From RGIG8306 sp964566025 (lineage in GTDB: Bacteria; Bacillota; Clostridia; Lachnospirales; Lachnospiraceae): 64,000 bases of DNA. Shown one piece after another: positions 44,398 to 52,608 of this stretch (the first letter of the stretch is position 1; each line of letters opens with the position of its first letter). Where the stretch lies: the NCBI GenBank assembly GCA_964566025.1, contig CAZMHF010000003.1, positions 1-64,000 on the forward strand, given 5' to 3'. Under the pieces are notes generated by a model. It worked only from the letters and a program-made list of their open reading frames with translations, was not told the DNA's origin and made no database searches. Position numbers and translations under genes: made by a program.

Positions 44398-46311
44398 TTA
44401 TATATCCAATTCCGCTTCTTGTGCATGATGAATAATGAAGTCACGACGAGGTTCAACATCACTTCCCATCAAAATTTCTGTCATCTCATTCGCTAAACGA
44501 GCATCTTCAATACGAATGCATCGCAAGCTTCTATGCTCTGGATCAAGCGTTGTCTCCCAAAGCTGGTCCGCATCCATTTCTCCCAAACCTTTGTAGCGTT
44601 GTAATGTGAAGTTCTTATGCGACTTGCGGTATTTTTCTAGTGCAATGTCATCATACAAATATTCGCCTTTGCCTTTTGAAGGTACGGCTTTATATAGTGG
44701 CGGCATCGCCACATAAATATGTCCTTCGCTAATTAATTCTGGCATAAAGCGATAGAAAAAAGTCAGCAATAATGTCGCAATATGCGCACCATCAACATCG
44801 GCATCTGCCATAATAATAATCTTGTGGTAACGCAATTTTGAAATATCAAAATCATTTCCATAGCCTTCTGAAAAACCACAACCAAACGCCTGTACCATCG
44901 TTTTTATTTCGGCATTTGCCAGCACCTTGTCAATGGAAGCCTTTTCGACGTTTAGAATTTTTCCTCGGATTGGCAAAATCGCTTGATATCTTCGATTACG
45001 AGCTGTTTTTGCCGAACCTCCCGCCGAATCACCTTCTACGATAAAAATTTCGCATTTTTCAGCGTCCTTGCTTTCGCAATTGGCCAATTTCCCATTTCCA
45101 TCAAACGAAAACTTCGTCTTTCCAAGCAAATTGGATTTTGCCTTTTCCTCAACCTTTCGGATTTTTGCCGACTTCTCAGCACATCCGATAATTGTTTTTA
45201 ATGTGTCTAAATTTTTATCAAAATAAACGACCAGTTGCTCATTTAAAACGCCACTTACAACACGTAGGGCATCTGCACTTCCTAATTTTGTTTTTGTTTG
45301 GCCCTCAAATAGTGGATCTGGATGACGAATCACAACAATCGCTGTCATTCCACATCGCGTATCTGCTCCCGTAAAATTGGTATCTTTCTCTTTTAGAATA
45401 CCTAATTCACGCGCATAGGTATTGATCACCTGCGTAAATTTCGTCTTAAAACCTGTTATATGCGTTCCGCCATCAAGCGTGTAAATGTTGTTGCAATACC
45501 CTAGCACCTTTTCTTCAAAGGTATCTACAAATTGAAAAGCGATATCTACTTCTATATCTTCACTCGTTCCATTTAGTAGGATAACGTTGTGCAATGGCGT
45601 TTTCCCTTTGTTTAATTCTTTTATGTAAGCACTAATGCCTTCCGTTTCATGAAAAACAACCGCTTCTTCTTCGCCCTTTCGACAATTTTCAAAGTGAATC
45701 GTCAGTCCAGGGTTCAAATACGCTGTTTCATGCAATCGACTTTTAATCGCCTGCGCATTAAATTTTGTTTTCTCAAAAATCTCTGCATCTGGCATAAAAT
45801 TAATACTAGTCCCTGTCAGCTTTGTCTTTCCTATAACGGGCAATAAACCATCAACCAATTCCATCGTCGGTATACCACGTTCATATGTATCATAATGAAT
45901 TTGGCCACCACTCATCACCTTGATTTCTAGGTATTCTGATAAGGCATTGACAACCGATGAACCAACACCATGCAAACCACCACTTGTTTTATAAGCAGTG
46001 TTGTCAAATTTACCACCTGCATGCAATGTGGTAAATACCAATCGCTCCGCTGGCACACCCTTTTTGTGCATACCAACTGGAATACCTCGTCCGTTATCGG
46101 TTACAGTCACTGAGCCATCCGTTTCGAGTGTCACATGAATATCGGTACAAACACCCGCCAAATGCTCATCAATTGAATTGTCCACTATTTCATACACTAA
46201 ATGATTTAGACCCGACGTGGAAACGCTCCCGATATACATACCTGGTCGTTTTCGAACCGCCTCTAACCCCTCTAAAACACTAATATTGTCTGCTGTATAT
46301 TGCTGTGTCAT
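44398..46311 (-). CDS. parE: DNA topoisomerase IV subunit B
   Basis: A 637-aa ATPase subunit. The GHKL ATP site has EIVDNSIDEHLAG, DNGRGIPVG and GGLHGVGSSVVNALS, and the TOPRIM domain has IVEGDSAGGSAK, PIRGKILNVEKA and ADADVDGAHI. It pairs with the downstream ParC-like subunit. GyrB is very similar, so the ParE name rests mainly on the partner lacking the GyrA box. It lies 11 bases after xpt. Confidence 0.9.
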   Translation of the reverse strand: MTQQYTADNISVLEGLEAVRKRPGMYIGSVSTSGLNHLVYEIVDNSIDEHLAGVCTDIHVTLETDGSVTVTDNGRGIPVGMHKKGVPAERLVFTTLHAGGKFDNTAYKTSGGLHGVGSSVVNALSEYLEIKVMSGGQIHYDTYERGIPTMELVDGLLPVIGKTKLTGTSINFMPDAEIFEKTKFNAQAIKSRLHETAYLNPGLTIHFENCRKGEEEAVVFHETEGISAYIKELNKGKTPLHNVILLNGTSEDIEVDIAFQFVDTFEEKVLGYCNNIYTLDGGTHITGFKTKFTQVINTYARELGILKEKDTNFTGADTRCGMTAIVVIRHPDPLFEGQTKTKLGSADALRVVSGVLNEQLVVYFDKNLDTLKTIIGCAEKSAKIRKVEEKAKSNLLGKTKFSFDGNGKLANCESKDAEKCEIFIVEGDSAGGSAKTARNRRYQAILPIRGKILNVEKASIDKVLANAEIKTMVQAFGCGFSEGYGNDFDISKLRYHKIIIMADADVDGAHIATLLLTFFYRFMPELISEGHIYVAMPPLYKAVPSKGKGEYLYDDIALEKYRKSHKNFTLQRYKGLGEMDADQLWETTLDPEHRSLRCIRIEDARLANEMTEILMGSDVEPRRDFIIHHAQEAELDI

Positions 46312-46322
46312 ATTGCCCTACC

Positions 46323-46898
46323 TTATCTAAACGTAATCTCACCTGTCTCGTCATTCATGCTTTCCACAATCGCTAACGATTCTAATTGGAGTCCTTTTTG
46401 ACGAATAATCTCTCCGCCTTGCTGGAATCCCTTTTCAATAACAATACCGATCCCCTCTACGGTAGCTCCTGCTGTATTGGTTATTTCAAGTAATCCTTCT
46501 AATGCGCAACCATTCGCTAGAAAATCATCAACGATTAAAATGTGGTCATCTCTCGTTAAGTATTTTTTTGATAAGATTACATCGTATGTTTTTTTATGTG
46601 TAAAGGATTCTATTTTCGTCACATACATCTCTCCATCTAGATTGATGCTTTGCGCTTTTTTTGCCGCTACTACAGGAACACCAAAATACTGCGCAACAAT
46701 ACAGGCGATCCCTATTCCAGATGCCTCAATTGTCATGATTTTAGTAATGGGCCTTTTTTCAAATCGTCTTTTGAATTCTTTTCCGATTTCGTTGAATAGC
46801 GCAACATCCATCTGGTGATTTAAAAAACTATCTACCTTTAATACGTTTCCTTTTTTGATAATGCCGTCTTTTTGAATTCTTTCTTTTAGAAGTTGCAT
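46323..46898 (-). CDS. xpt: xanthine phosphoribosyltransferase
   Basis: A 191-aa purine salvage enzyme that makes XMP from xanthine and PRPP. The start MQLLKERIQKDGIIKKGNVL, IMTIEASGIGIA and the PRPP loop HILIVDDFLANGCALEGL (about 125-142) fit Xpt well. In many Firmicutes xpt follows a purine riboswitch; here it sits inside an operon, 5 bases after the alarmone synthetase, with no room for one. Confidence 0.95.
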   Translation of the reverse strand: MQLLKERIQKDGIIKKGNVLKVDSFLNHQMDVALFNEIGKEFKRRFEKRPITKIMTIEASGIGIACIVAQYFGVPVVAAKKAQSINLDGEMYVTKIESFTHKKTYDVILSKKYLTRDDHILIVDDFLANGCALEGLLEITNTAGATVEGIGIVIEKGFQQGGEIIRQKGLQLESLAIVESMNDETGEITFR

Positions 46899-46903
46899 CG
46901 TTT

Positions 46904-47632
46904 TTATCCCTTTACATTTTCTATTTTGGCTACATTTCTTCTTGGCAAATCTCTATCTAATACAGAAGTGTTTAACTGATTGTCTTCTGTTAATTCTTCG
47001 CTTTCCAAATCTGCATTTTTAATTGCTTCGTTTAGTTGGAACATACGATCATCTAATGTGTCAACGATTTGTGCACACTCTTTTAGTTCCGTTTGAATAT
47101 AGGCTGGGGCATTTCCCTCATACTTATAGTAAATCTTATGCTCAAGGCTCGCCCAGAAGTCCATCGCAATGGTACGAATTTGAATCTCGACTTTTGTCTC
47201 AATAGGCCCATCTGAAAGATAAATTGGCACAGAAACTACCATATGATAGCTTCGATAACCATTTGGTTTTGGGTTGGCGATATAATTTTTAATGATTAAT
47301 ACTTTTACGTCGCTTTGGTTGCTAATCATATCTGCAATTTTGTAAATATCCGATGTAAAAGAGCAAATCACTCGAATACCTGCAATATCATGTACAAATC
47401 GCATCATATTGTCAACATGAACCTCATGCCCCTGTTTTTTTAGTTTTTTCACAATGCTTTCAGGGGTTTTAATTCTTGATTTTACGTGTTCAATTGGATT
47501 GTAATGATGTACGTGCAAAAATTCTTGGTTTAGAATTTCGATTTTTGTATTGATTTCTTTTAGGGCAGAATTGTATAAAAACATCACTGTTTTATACTCA
47601 TCAATGCCTGAATATTTTTTTGGCAATTTCAT
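46904..47632 (-). CDS. small alarmone synthetase (RelQ/RelP type)
   Basis: A 242-aa single-domain (p)ppGpp synthetase without a hydrolase domain. MRFVHDIAGIRVICSFTSDIY, NPKPNGYRSYHMVVSVP and VEIQIRTIAMDFWASLEHKI are the catalytic blocks. Such enzymes make alarmone under cell-wall or other stress. It is the first gene of an operon with xpt and topoisomerase IV. The tail (ELTEDNQLNTSVLDRDLP) is not conserved. RelQ versus RelP cannot be settled here. Confidence 0.92.
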   Translation of the reverse strand: MKLPKKYSGIDEYKTVMFLYNSALKEINTKIEILNQEFLHVHHYNPIEHVKSRIKTPESIVKKLKKQGHEVHVDNMMRFVHDIAGIRVICSFTSDIYKIADMISNQSDVKVLIIKNYIANPKPNGYRSYHMVVSVPIYLSDGPIETKVEIQIRTIAMDFWASLEHKIYYKYEGNAPAYIQTELKECAQIVDTLDDRMFQLNEAIKNADLESEELTEDNQLNTSVLDRDLPRRNVAKIENVKG

Positions 47633-47675
47633 ATTAAGTACGCTCTCCTTTCCTAGCAGAGAATAAATCTAATTA

Positions 47676-47684
47676 ATTATATCA
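47676..47684 (-). promoter_or_regulatory. extended -10 promoter of the alarmone synthetase operon
   Basis: Minus-strand TGATATAAT, a perfect extended -10 with no good -35, about 45 bases before the start codon. Confidence 0.6.
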
Positions 47685-47734
47685 CAATTGCATTATTTTG
47701 TGGAGTAGTTCATTATTTTTTATGAATTTTACTG

Positions 47735-47762
47735 TTGACTTTTTCGCAAGACGTTGTATCAT
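47735..47762 (+). promoter_or_regulatory. promoter of the hemolysin III-family gene
   Basis: TTGACT (47735-47740), 16-base spacer, TATCAT (47757-47762). A second TATAAT overlaps just downstream. Confidence 0.55.
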
Positions 47763-47834
47763 ATAATATATAACATAGTTTTCATTACTACTTGTTGGAT
47801 TATTTTTATTACGTCTTGTTTGCGGGAGGAATTT

Positions 47835-48500
47835 ATGAATTTTTATATCAAAGACCCTGGAAGTGCTATCACTCATTTTATCGCCATGCTTTTAGCGTTA
47901 TGTTCTGCGGCACCACTGCTTGTCCGTGCTGCCATACAAGGAGATCCTCTTTATTTGATAGCATGTGGCATTTTTATCGTTAGCATGATTTCACTTTACT
48001 GCTCTAGTACCATTTATCATACGCTTGACATTGGACCTCGCATTAATAAAATGCTTCGAAAGTTAGACCACATGATGATTTTTATCTTAATTGCTGGTAC
48101 ATACACACCGATTTGTCTTATCGTTTTGCACGGCAAAGTAGGTTATACACTTCTTGCTATTGTATGGAGCATTGCCATTATTGGCATGATTCTAAAGGCA
48201 TTTTGGATTACCTGTCCTAAATGGTTTTCTTCTGTTTTGTATATCGCTATGGGTTGGGTTTGCGTATTAGCCTTTAAGGATATTTTTACGAGCGTTCCAC
48301 TTGCTGCCTTTCTCTGGTTATTGGCTGGTGGTGTAATTTATACAATCGGAGGCGTGATTTACGCTCTAAAACTACCTATTTTTAATTCAAAACATAAGAA
48401 TTTTGGTAGTCATGAAATCTTTCATATATTTTGTATGTTAGGTAGTGCGTGTCATTTTATTATGGTATTTAGCTATGTCACGACGATGCCTTTAGTTTAA
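47835..48500 (+). CDS. hemolysin III / PAQR-family membrane protein
   Basis: A 221-aa protein with seven predicted membrane helices. The family metal-site residues appear in CSSTIYHTLD, LRKLDHMMIFILIAGTYTP and SHEIFHIFCMLGSACHF. The hemolysin name is historical; the family includes metal-dependent membrane hydrolase-like proteins and PAQR receptors, and toxicity is not implied. ATG 47835 follows GGGAGGAATTT. It is a single-gene unit ended by strong hairpins. Confidence 0.9.
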   Translation: MNFYIKDPGSAITHFIAMLLALCSAAPLLVRAAIQGDPLYLIACGIFIVSMISLYCSSTIYHTLDIGPRINKMLRKLDHMMIFILIAGTYTPICLIVLHGKVGYTLLAIVWSIAIIGMILKAFWITCPKWFSSVLYIAMGWVCVLAFKDIFTSVPLAAFLWLLAGGVIYTIGGVIYALKLPIFNSKHKNFGSHEIFHIFCMLGSACHFIMVFSYVTTMPLV

Positions 48501-48548
48501 AGGCATCAAAAAAAGATTTTGCAAAATAATATTTGCAAAATCTTTTTT
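48485..48548. terminator. double hairpin terminator between hlyIII-family gene and the CAP locus
   Basis: GATGCCTTTA (48485-48494) pairs with TAAAGGCATC (48498-48507), overlapping the stop codon. The next 17 bases (48509-48525) pair perfectly with 48532-48548 around a 6-base loop, ending in a T run. A and T runs on both sides allow termination in both directions. Confidence 0.88.
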
Positions 48549-48562
48549 GTTTTACTGTTCTG

Positions 48563-48682
48563 GTCAATGCGGATGCTCGAAATCCGCTTCGCTACTTCCT
48601 CGCATTGTGCAACAATGCGCTGGCAACCTCCCCACTCTTATGATTCACTTAAGAATTGGGGACATCTTTATCAAAGTTATGC
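48563..48682. repeat. arm A of an inverted hairpin-rich repeat
   Basis: This arm contains GCGGAT/ATCCGC (48569-48587), CGCATTGT/ACAATGCG (48601-48618) and an imperfect CCCCA-TCTTA hairpin (48630-48661), then GACATCTTTATCAAAGTTAT. The same blocks occur in opposite orientation at 49723-49903. The 3' end of the CAP gene (last nine codons) lies inside this arm. It is shorter than arm B by roughly 70 bases that include two hairpins. Confidence 0.8.
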
Positions 48683-49674
48683 ACCATTTTTCTGCGTATC
48701 CATATACCTATACCTGCCACTATCATTACTCCACTAATACTTACGCCTATTATAAGTACCATCCTTGCGATATTGCTTTCATCTTTTTTTATAGATGAAT
48801 TAATTGCTGTACGCAATGTGGATACTTCACTTTCTTGCGCGGTTGTTTCTGCACTTTTAGTTGTAGCATTTGACTGGTTCATCTCTTTTTGTTCTAAAGA
48901 TTCCTTTGTTGTCGACCCTTCTACGCTTGCTGTTGTTTCCATTTCTATTTGTGTCGATTCAATAGGTACAGTTGGTATTGTAGGCACTGTAGGCACTGCA
49001 GGTACTGTAGATTCTATACTCTGCGGCTGTGTCAGTGGCTGTATTGGCGCTTGTGTCGGCGCTTCGGTTAGTGTTTGTGTCGGCGCTTTGGTTGGTGCTT
49101 GTGTTGGCGCTTTGGTCGGTGCTTGTGTTGGTGCTTGCGTCGGCGCTTGTGTCGGTGCTTGTGTTGGTGATTCCTTTAGTTTTTCAGAAGTAATCTCTGC
49201 AAACAACTGCACCCAATATTTTATTCCACCCGAAACATAGCAAGAAATACCAATATCCGTATAGTTAGCTTTTATTAAGTTTTCATAATGTCCCTTTGAT
49301 GCAATCCACCCATCCATAACATCCTGCGGAGTGATATATCCATACGCAAGATTTTCACCAAATAAACCATGCATATATGGTATGATCGTATACCATTCTA
49401 AACCATCTGGTCTTGTATGCGAAAACGTTTCTACAATTTCTTTTGCTCTCTCATTTGCTGCCTTCGTTAAAAGGGTGTTCATCACTAATGGTTGAACACC
49501 CTTTTCTCTGCGCAACACATTAAGGAGGTTTAACACCTCCTGTGCTTCTTTTTCATTATACGTACTAGCGTATACTTTTCTACCACTAAGACTAGTAGCA
49601 AAAACCATCAGACACATAGTAAAAATAGCAAGCCTACGTATTACTTTTGTTGCCCTCATTTTTTTCAACATCAT
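48649..49674 (-). CDS. CAP-domain surface protein with PTQA repeats and C-terminal anchor helix
   Basis: A 341-aa exported protein. The signal peptide ends near KVYAS (residue 37). The CAP (SCP/PR1) domain (about 40-165) has LNLLNVLRREKGVQPL, SHTRPDGLEWYTI, GENLAYGY and WIASKGHYENLIK. A Pro/Thr/Gln-rich stalk of about eight PTQAPT-type repeats follows (167-205), then a Thr/Ser/Glu-rich region, a membrane helix (about 308-327) and a short basic tail. Bacterial CAP proteins are often found on spore or cell surfaces; the activity is not established. The gene lies between two inverted repeat arms and its C-terminal codons are within arm A. Ribosome binding site AAGGAGGT; ATG 49671 is an alternative start. 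Confidence 0.85.
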   Translation of the reverse strand: MMLKKMRATKVIRRLAIFTMCLMVFATSLSGRKVYASTYNEKEAQEVLNLLNVLRREKGVQPLVMNTLLTKAANERAKEIVETFSHTRPDGLEWYTIIPYMHGLFGENLAYGYITPQDVMDGWIASKGHYENLIKANYTDIGISCYVSGGIKYWVQLFAEITSEKLKESPTQAPTQAPTQAPTQAPTKAPTQAPTKAPTQTLTEAPTQAPIQPLTQPQSIESTVPAVPTVPTIPTVPIESTQIEMETTASVEGSTTKESLEQKEMNQSNATTKSAETTAQESEVSTLRTAINSSIKKDESNIARMVLIIGVSISGVMIVAGIGIWIRRKMVHNFDKDVPNS

Positions 49675-49722
49675 GATACCTCCTTCATGATCCGAAATAA
49701 ACGTTACACTTCTTCGCTAGTA

Positions 49723-49903
49723 TAACCTTGATAAAGATGTCCCCCACTTCTAAGCAAAGCGAAAGTGGGGGTAACATCTTTGTATCAGTAGGTGTTCAAG
49801 CACCTACTGATATGCAGCGAAGCTGCAACAAGGGGTTACCAGCGCATTGTTTCACAATGCGAGTAAGTAGCACTGCTATTAGCAGTGTGGATTACGAGTA
49901 TCC
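49723..49903. repeat. arm B of the inverted hairpin-rich repeat
   Basis: Six successive hairpins: a long stem AAAGATGT-CCCCCACTT / AAGTGGGGG-TA-ACATCTTT (49733-49781), ATCAGTAGGTG/CACCTACTGAT (49784-49811), TGCAGC/GCTGCA (49813-49827), CGCATTGT/ACAATGCG (49843-49861), CACTGC/GCAGTG (49871-49887) and GGAT/ATCC (49889-49903). The outer and inner blocks match arm A in reverse orientation. Confidence 0.82.
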
Positions 49904-49917
49904 TATTTGACTCTTTT

Positions 49918-50946
49918 TTAATCGATAATTTTGCAGTTATCCACTATAAGCTTTACGGCTTTATCGAGAACAATCGCTTGAAGTACATCGTCTTTTTGAA
50001 CTTCTTCTTTGAACTGCGCAACTGACGCAAAATCCTCTGAATTTGCTACATATTCCTTGCAATATTCCTCGTAATCCTCATCTGATACGCTGATACCTTC
50101 TTTTGCTGCAATGGCATTCGCAAGCATATATTTTTTCTGCTCTGCCTCAATTGCTTCTTTCAATACTTTATTAAACTGCTCTTCTGTGTAGCCGTATAAC
50201 GCTTGCGCGTATTGTGCCAATGTCATATTATATGACTTTGCTGTTGCTGTATAATTCACCAATTGTTGTTGCAAAAGTGTCTCAATCGAATCATCTGGGA
50301 ATTTCTTAACTTCTGCTTTTTCCATCGCATTTTTCCATAGAAGATTTTCTTTTGAATATTGATCTAGGTTTTCTTTTAAGTCTTTTTTGAAATCCGCTAC
50401 ATTGTCAAATTTGTCTGATAATTCTTTTGCGACTTCATCACTAAGCTCTGGATAACGGCTAATTTCATTGAGTGTTACTTTAAATTCACATGCTTTTCCT
50501 GCTAGTGATGTCTCGCGGTAATTATCAGGGAATTTTAATTTGAGAACCTTTTCTTCTCCAATTTTCATTCCGATTACACCGTCTTCAAAGCCTTCAATAA
50601 ACTTACCAGCTCCGATTTTTAAATCAAATTTTGTAGCTGTTCCGCCCTCGAATTTTTCGCCATCGACGGAGCCTTCATAATCAATATTGGCGATATCTCC
50701 TTTTTCAACTGGACGATCCGTGATTTTCTCTGCGTCACAAATGTTTTCGATTCCATTGTTGATGTATTCCATAAGCTCTGCTTCTGTGTATTCAAAATCT
50801 GTTTTTTTGATTTCTATACCTTTGTACGTCGGAAGCTTGATATAATCTTCATAGTCTTTTTTCTCTTTTTTACATCCTGCCAACGTTGCCATGCTCATAA
50901 GGGCAACACTTGCCAAAATGATTGATTTCTTTACTAACTTATTCAT
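49918..50946 (-). CDS. trigger-factor-like lipoprotein foldase (second copy)
   Basis: A 342-aa lipoprotein (lipobox TLAGC, Cys near residue 25). The FKBP-like domain (about 85-170) has GDIANIDYEGSVDGEKFEGG and IEGFEDGVIGMKIGEEKVL, and the C-terminal region is helical, as in trigger factor. It lacks the long Thr-rich linker of the copy at 41000-42112 and is otherwise the same design. It probably assists folding of secreted proteins outside the membrane. It is a single gene; a TATAAT at 50980-50985 on the minus strand may be its -10. Confidence 0.85.
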   Translation of the reverse strand: MNKLVKKSIILASVALMSMATLAGCKKEKKDYEDYIKLPTYKGIEIKKTDFEYTEAELMEYINNGIENICDAEKITDRPVEKGDIANIDYEGSVDGEKFEGGTATKFDLKIGAGKFIEGFEDGVIGMKIGEEKVLKLKFPDNYRETSLAGKACEFKVTLNEISRYPELSDEVAKELSDKFDNVADFKKDLKENLDQYSKENLLWKNAMEKAEVKKFPDDSIETLLQQQLVNYTATAKSYNMTLAQYAQALYGYTEEQFNKVLKEAIEAEQKKYMLANAIAAKEGISVSDEDYEEYCKEYVANSEDFASVAQFKEEVQKDDVLQAIVLDKAVKLIVDNCKIID

Positions 50947-51006
50947 AATTCACTCCATTTCTTTTGTACGTATACGATGATTATAGCACACTCATTGTAT
51001 AAAAAA

Positions 51007-51034
51007 AAGCACTTAGCTTTTTCTCTAAGTGCTT
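51007..51034 (-). terminator. terminator of the GH26-like gene
   Basis: AAGCACTTAG and CTAAGTGCTT form a 10-bp stem (51007-51016 with 51025-51034), followed by eight T on the minus strand. Confidence 0.85.
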
Positions 51035-51076
51035 AATTCGCATGGCTTTTCAAGGTTTCACAAAACTTTCACATAA

Positions 51077-52540
51077 TCAATTATCTTTTGATTCGATAAT
51101 TGGTGAAAAACGCAATCTCACTTTTGGAAGCGATGGAATCGTTGTATAGGTGTTAATCATCCAATCATCGCTGTCATTTTGTTCGTTTTCACCCGTAGCA
51201 GGTGGTGCAAATATCGCTAAATTCATTATGCAAGCTTCTTTTAATGGTTTTTCAAAAAAGGCTGACATTAAATCAATTGTCTTAACGCCTGGCGCTTTAT
51301 AAAACCAACGTCCGTTTAATTCCATCATCAAGTTGAGGGATTCTAGTTCATCCTCAAAAATCGCCTCCGCAAAAATTGGACTTACTTTGAAATCTAGCGG
51401 AATGGCAATGCCCTCTGCATCCTCTGAACCACCCCAACGAAGTGTTGTTGGGAAAGCAACCTCTGCACCTTGCTCCATCGTAGGACTAAAGAAATCATCA
51501 TGAATAATATCTTTGTATTCTTTTAATGCTGGCTGTTCAATTCCGACCTCTTGATTATTTGGATCGGTAATTTCAAGACCTAGTCTGCCATCATCTCTAA
51601 ATTGATAAAATGTAAAACCACTAAACCATCTTTCACTATCTTCCTTAATCATATCACAAAATAAGCGAATCATTTTGGCTTGGTCATACGCTCCTGTTAC
51701 ATCTCCATCGGCATTCATTTCTGACATAACCATTGGCTTTGATTCTCCGTTACATAAGAACTTAAATCTCTCATAGCTTGCTTTTGTCATATTGTAAATC
51801 GACGCTACACTATCGCGCTTAAAGGAATCACCTCCGAAGTCAGCCACCTTATATGGCCATCCCCAGTTTAATGCCAAATATTTATCGACTGACCAAATAT
51901 CTGTCACGCGAACTGCTTCGGCAAATTCTTTTTCTTTTTCGATTTTGGTTGCGCCTTCTTGCTCGATTCCACCAATGCAAAGGATTGTTTGTACATTTGG
52001 TGCATATTCCTTAATAATCTTATGAAAACGAACATAAAAATCGGCTACTTCTTGATAAGTACAGCGTTTGTTAAATGAAAACCAATTTCCTGTAGCCTCA
52101 TGGTTTATACGAAGAAACATCCTACCGAATGTTCGAAGGTCCTTCGCGATAGCAATCAAATGTTCATCGGATACGTTCGGATCGCAAGTAAGCGTCAATA
52201 ACACATCTTGTCCATGTTTTCTTACATCACGCATAAAATTAAATGGTTCATCTGCTAAATCACCATTTAGCCCGCCCTTGTAAGTAAAATAATCATCATA
52301 TGGGTAATCCCATGCAAACGCTACATCATCATGTGCGTGAACGACACTTGCTCTTCCTGGCCATCCAGCATCCAATGGATAATAACAATACATCAAGTTA
52401 ATTGCTCTATGAGGACGTCCTAGCTTTTGAAGAATATAGTCTTGATTAACATATAAGCCTCTTTCACTTCCGTCTCCCAAATCAACCGCACATTGTGCTG
52501 GTCCTAGTTTAAGCTGGTATGCTTTTGTACATTCGTCCAT
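51077..52540 (-). CDS. putative clan GH-A glycosidase (GH26-like)
   Basis: A 487-aa protein with no signal peptide. The central part has LRINHEATGNWFSFN (about residues 142-156), which looks like the acid/base region of GH26 mannanases (R-x-x-H-E-x-x-G-x-W-F), and PMVMSEMNADGD (about 270-281) as the candidate nucleophile. The C-terminal 130 residues look beta-rich. The family call is from motifs only; it may belong to an unclassified GH-A family. It has its own promoter and terminator. The promoter shares TGCAAGTATAAC with the glycosidase operon, suggesting joint control. Confidence 0.6.
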   Translation of the reverse strand: MDECTKAYQLKLGPAQCAVDLGDGSERGLYVNQDYILQKLGRPHRAINLMYCYYPLDAGWPGRASVVHAHDDVAFAWDYPYDDYFTYKGGLNGDLADEPFNFMRDVRKHGQDVLLTLTCDPNVSDEHLIAIAKDLRTFGRMFLRINHEATGNWFSFNKRCTYQEVADFYVRFHKIIKEYAPNVQTILCIGGIEQEGATKIEKEKEFAEAVRVTDIWSVDKYLALNWGWPYKVADFGGDSFKRDSVASIYNMTKASYERFKFLCNGESKPMVMSEMNADGDVTGAYDQAKMIRLFCDMIKEDSERWFSGFTFYQFRDDGRLGLEITDPNNQEVGIEQPALKEYKDIIHDDFFSPTMEQGAEVAFPTTLRWGGSEDAEGIAIPLDFKVSPIFAEAIFEDELESLNLMMELNGRWFYKAPGVKTIDLMSAFFEKPLKEACIMNLAIFAPPATGENEQNDSDDWMINTYTTIPSLPKVRLRFSPIIESKDN

Positions 52541-52566
52541 TTATAAATCCTCCTAAACGTTCTTTT

Positions 52567-52578
52567 TGCAAGTATAAC
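52567..52578 (-). promoter_or_regulatory. promoter core of the GH26-like gene, shared with the glycosidase operon
   Basis: The plus-strand block TGCAAGTATAAC contains the minus-strand -10 TATACT. The identical 12 bases occur at 37332-37343, followed in both cases by ACA(A)TTGTT with one base of offset. A TTTCAT 17 bases upstream is a weak -35, which fits activator-dependent expression. Confidence 0.55.
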
Positions 52579-52608
52579 AATTGTTTTTCCTTTATGAAAT
52601 GGAGTATG

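Noticed and set aside
42139..46311. Gyrase (gyrA/gyrB) as the identity of the topoisomerase pair
   Set aside because: No GyrA box in the A subunit and no neighbouring dnaA/recF region; ParC/ParE fits better.
47835..48500. A toxin (hemolysin) gene
   Set aside because: The family name is historical; the sequence is a PAQR-like membrane protein.
49020..49175. Repeats in the CAP gene that look array-like
   Set aside because: They are in frame and encode the PTQAPT stalk; there are no unique spacers.
48656..49240. Long plus-strand open frame rich in Val, Gly and Cys opposite the CAP gene
   Set aside because: It is the antisense of the PTQA repeat region; no ribosome binding site or family match.
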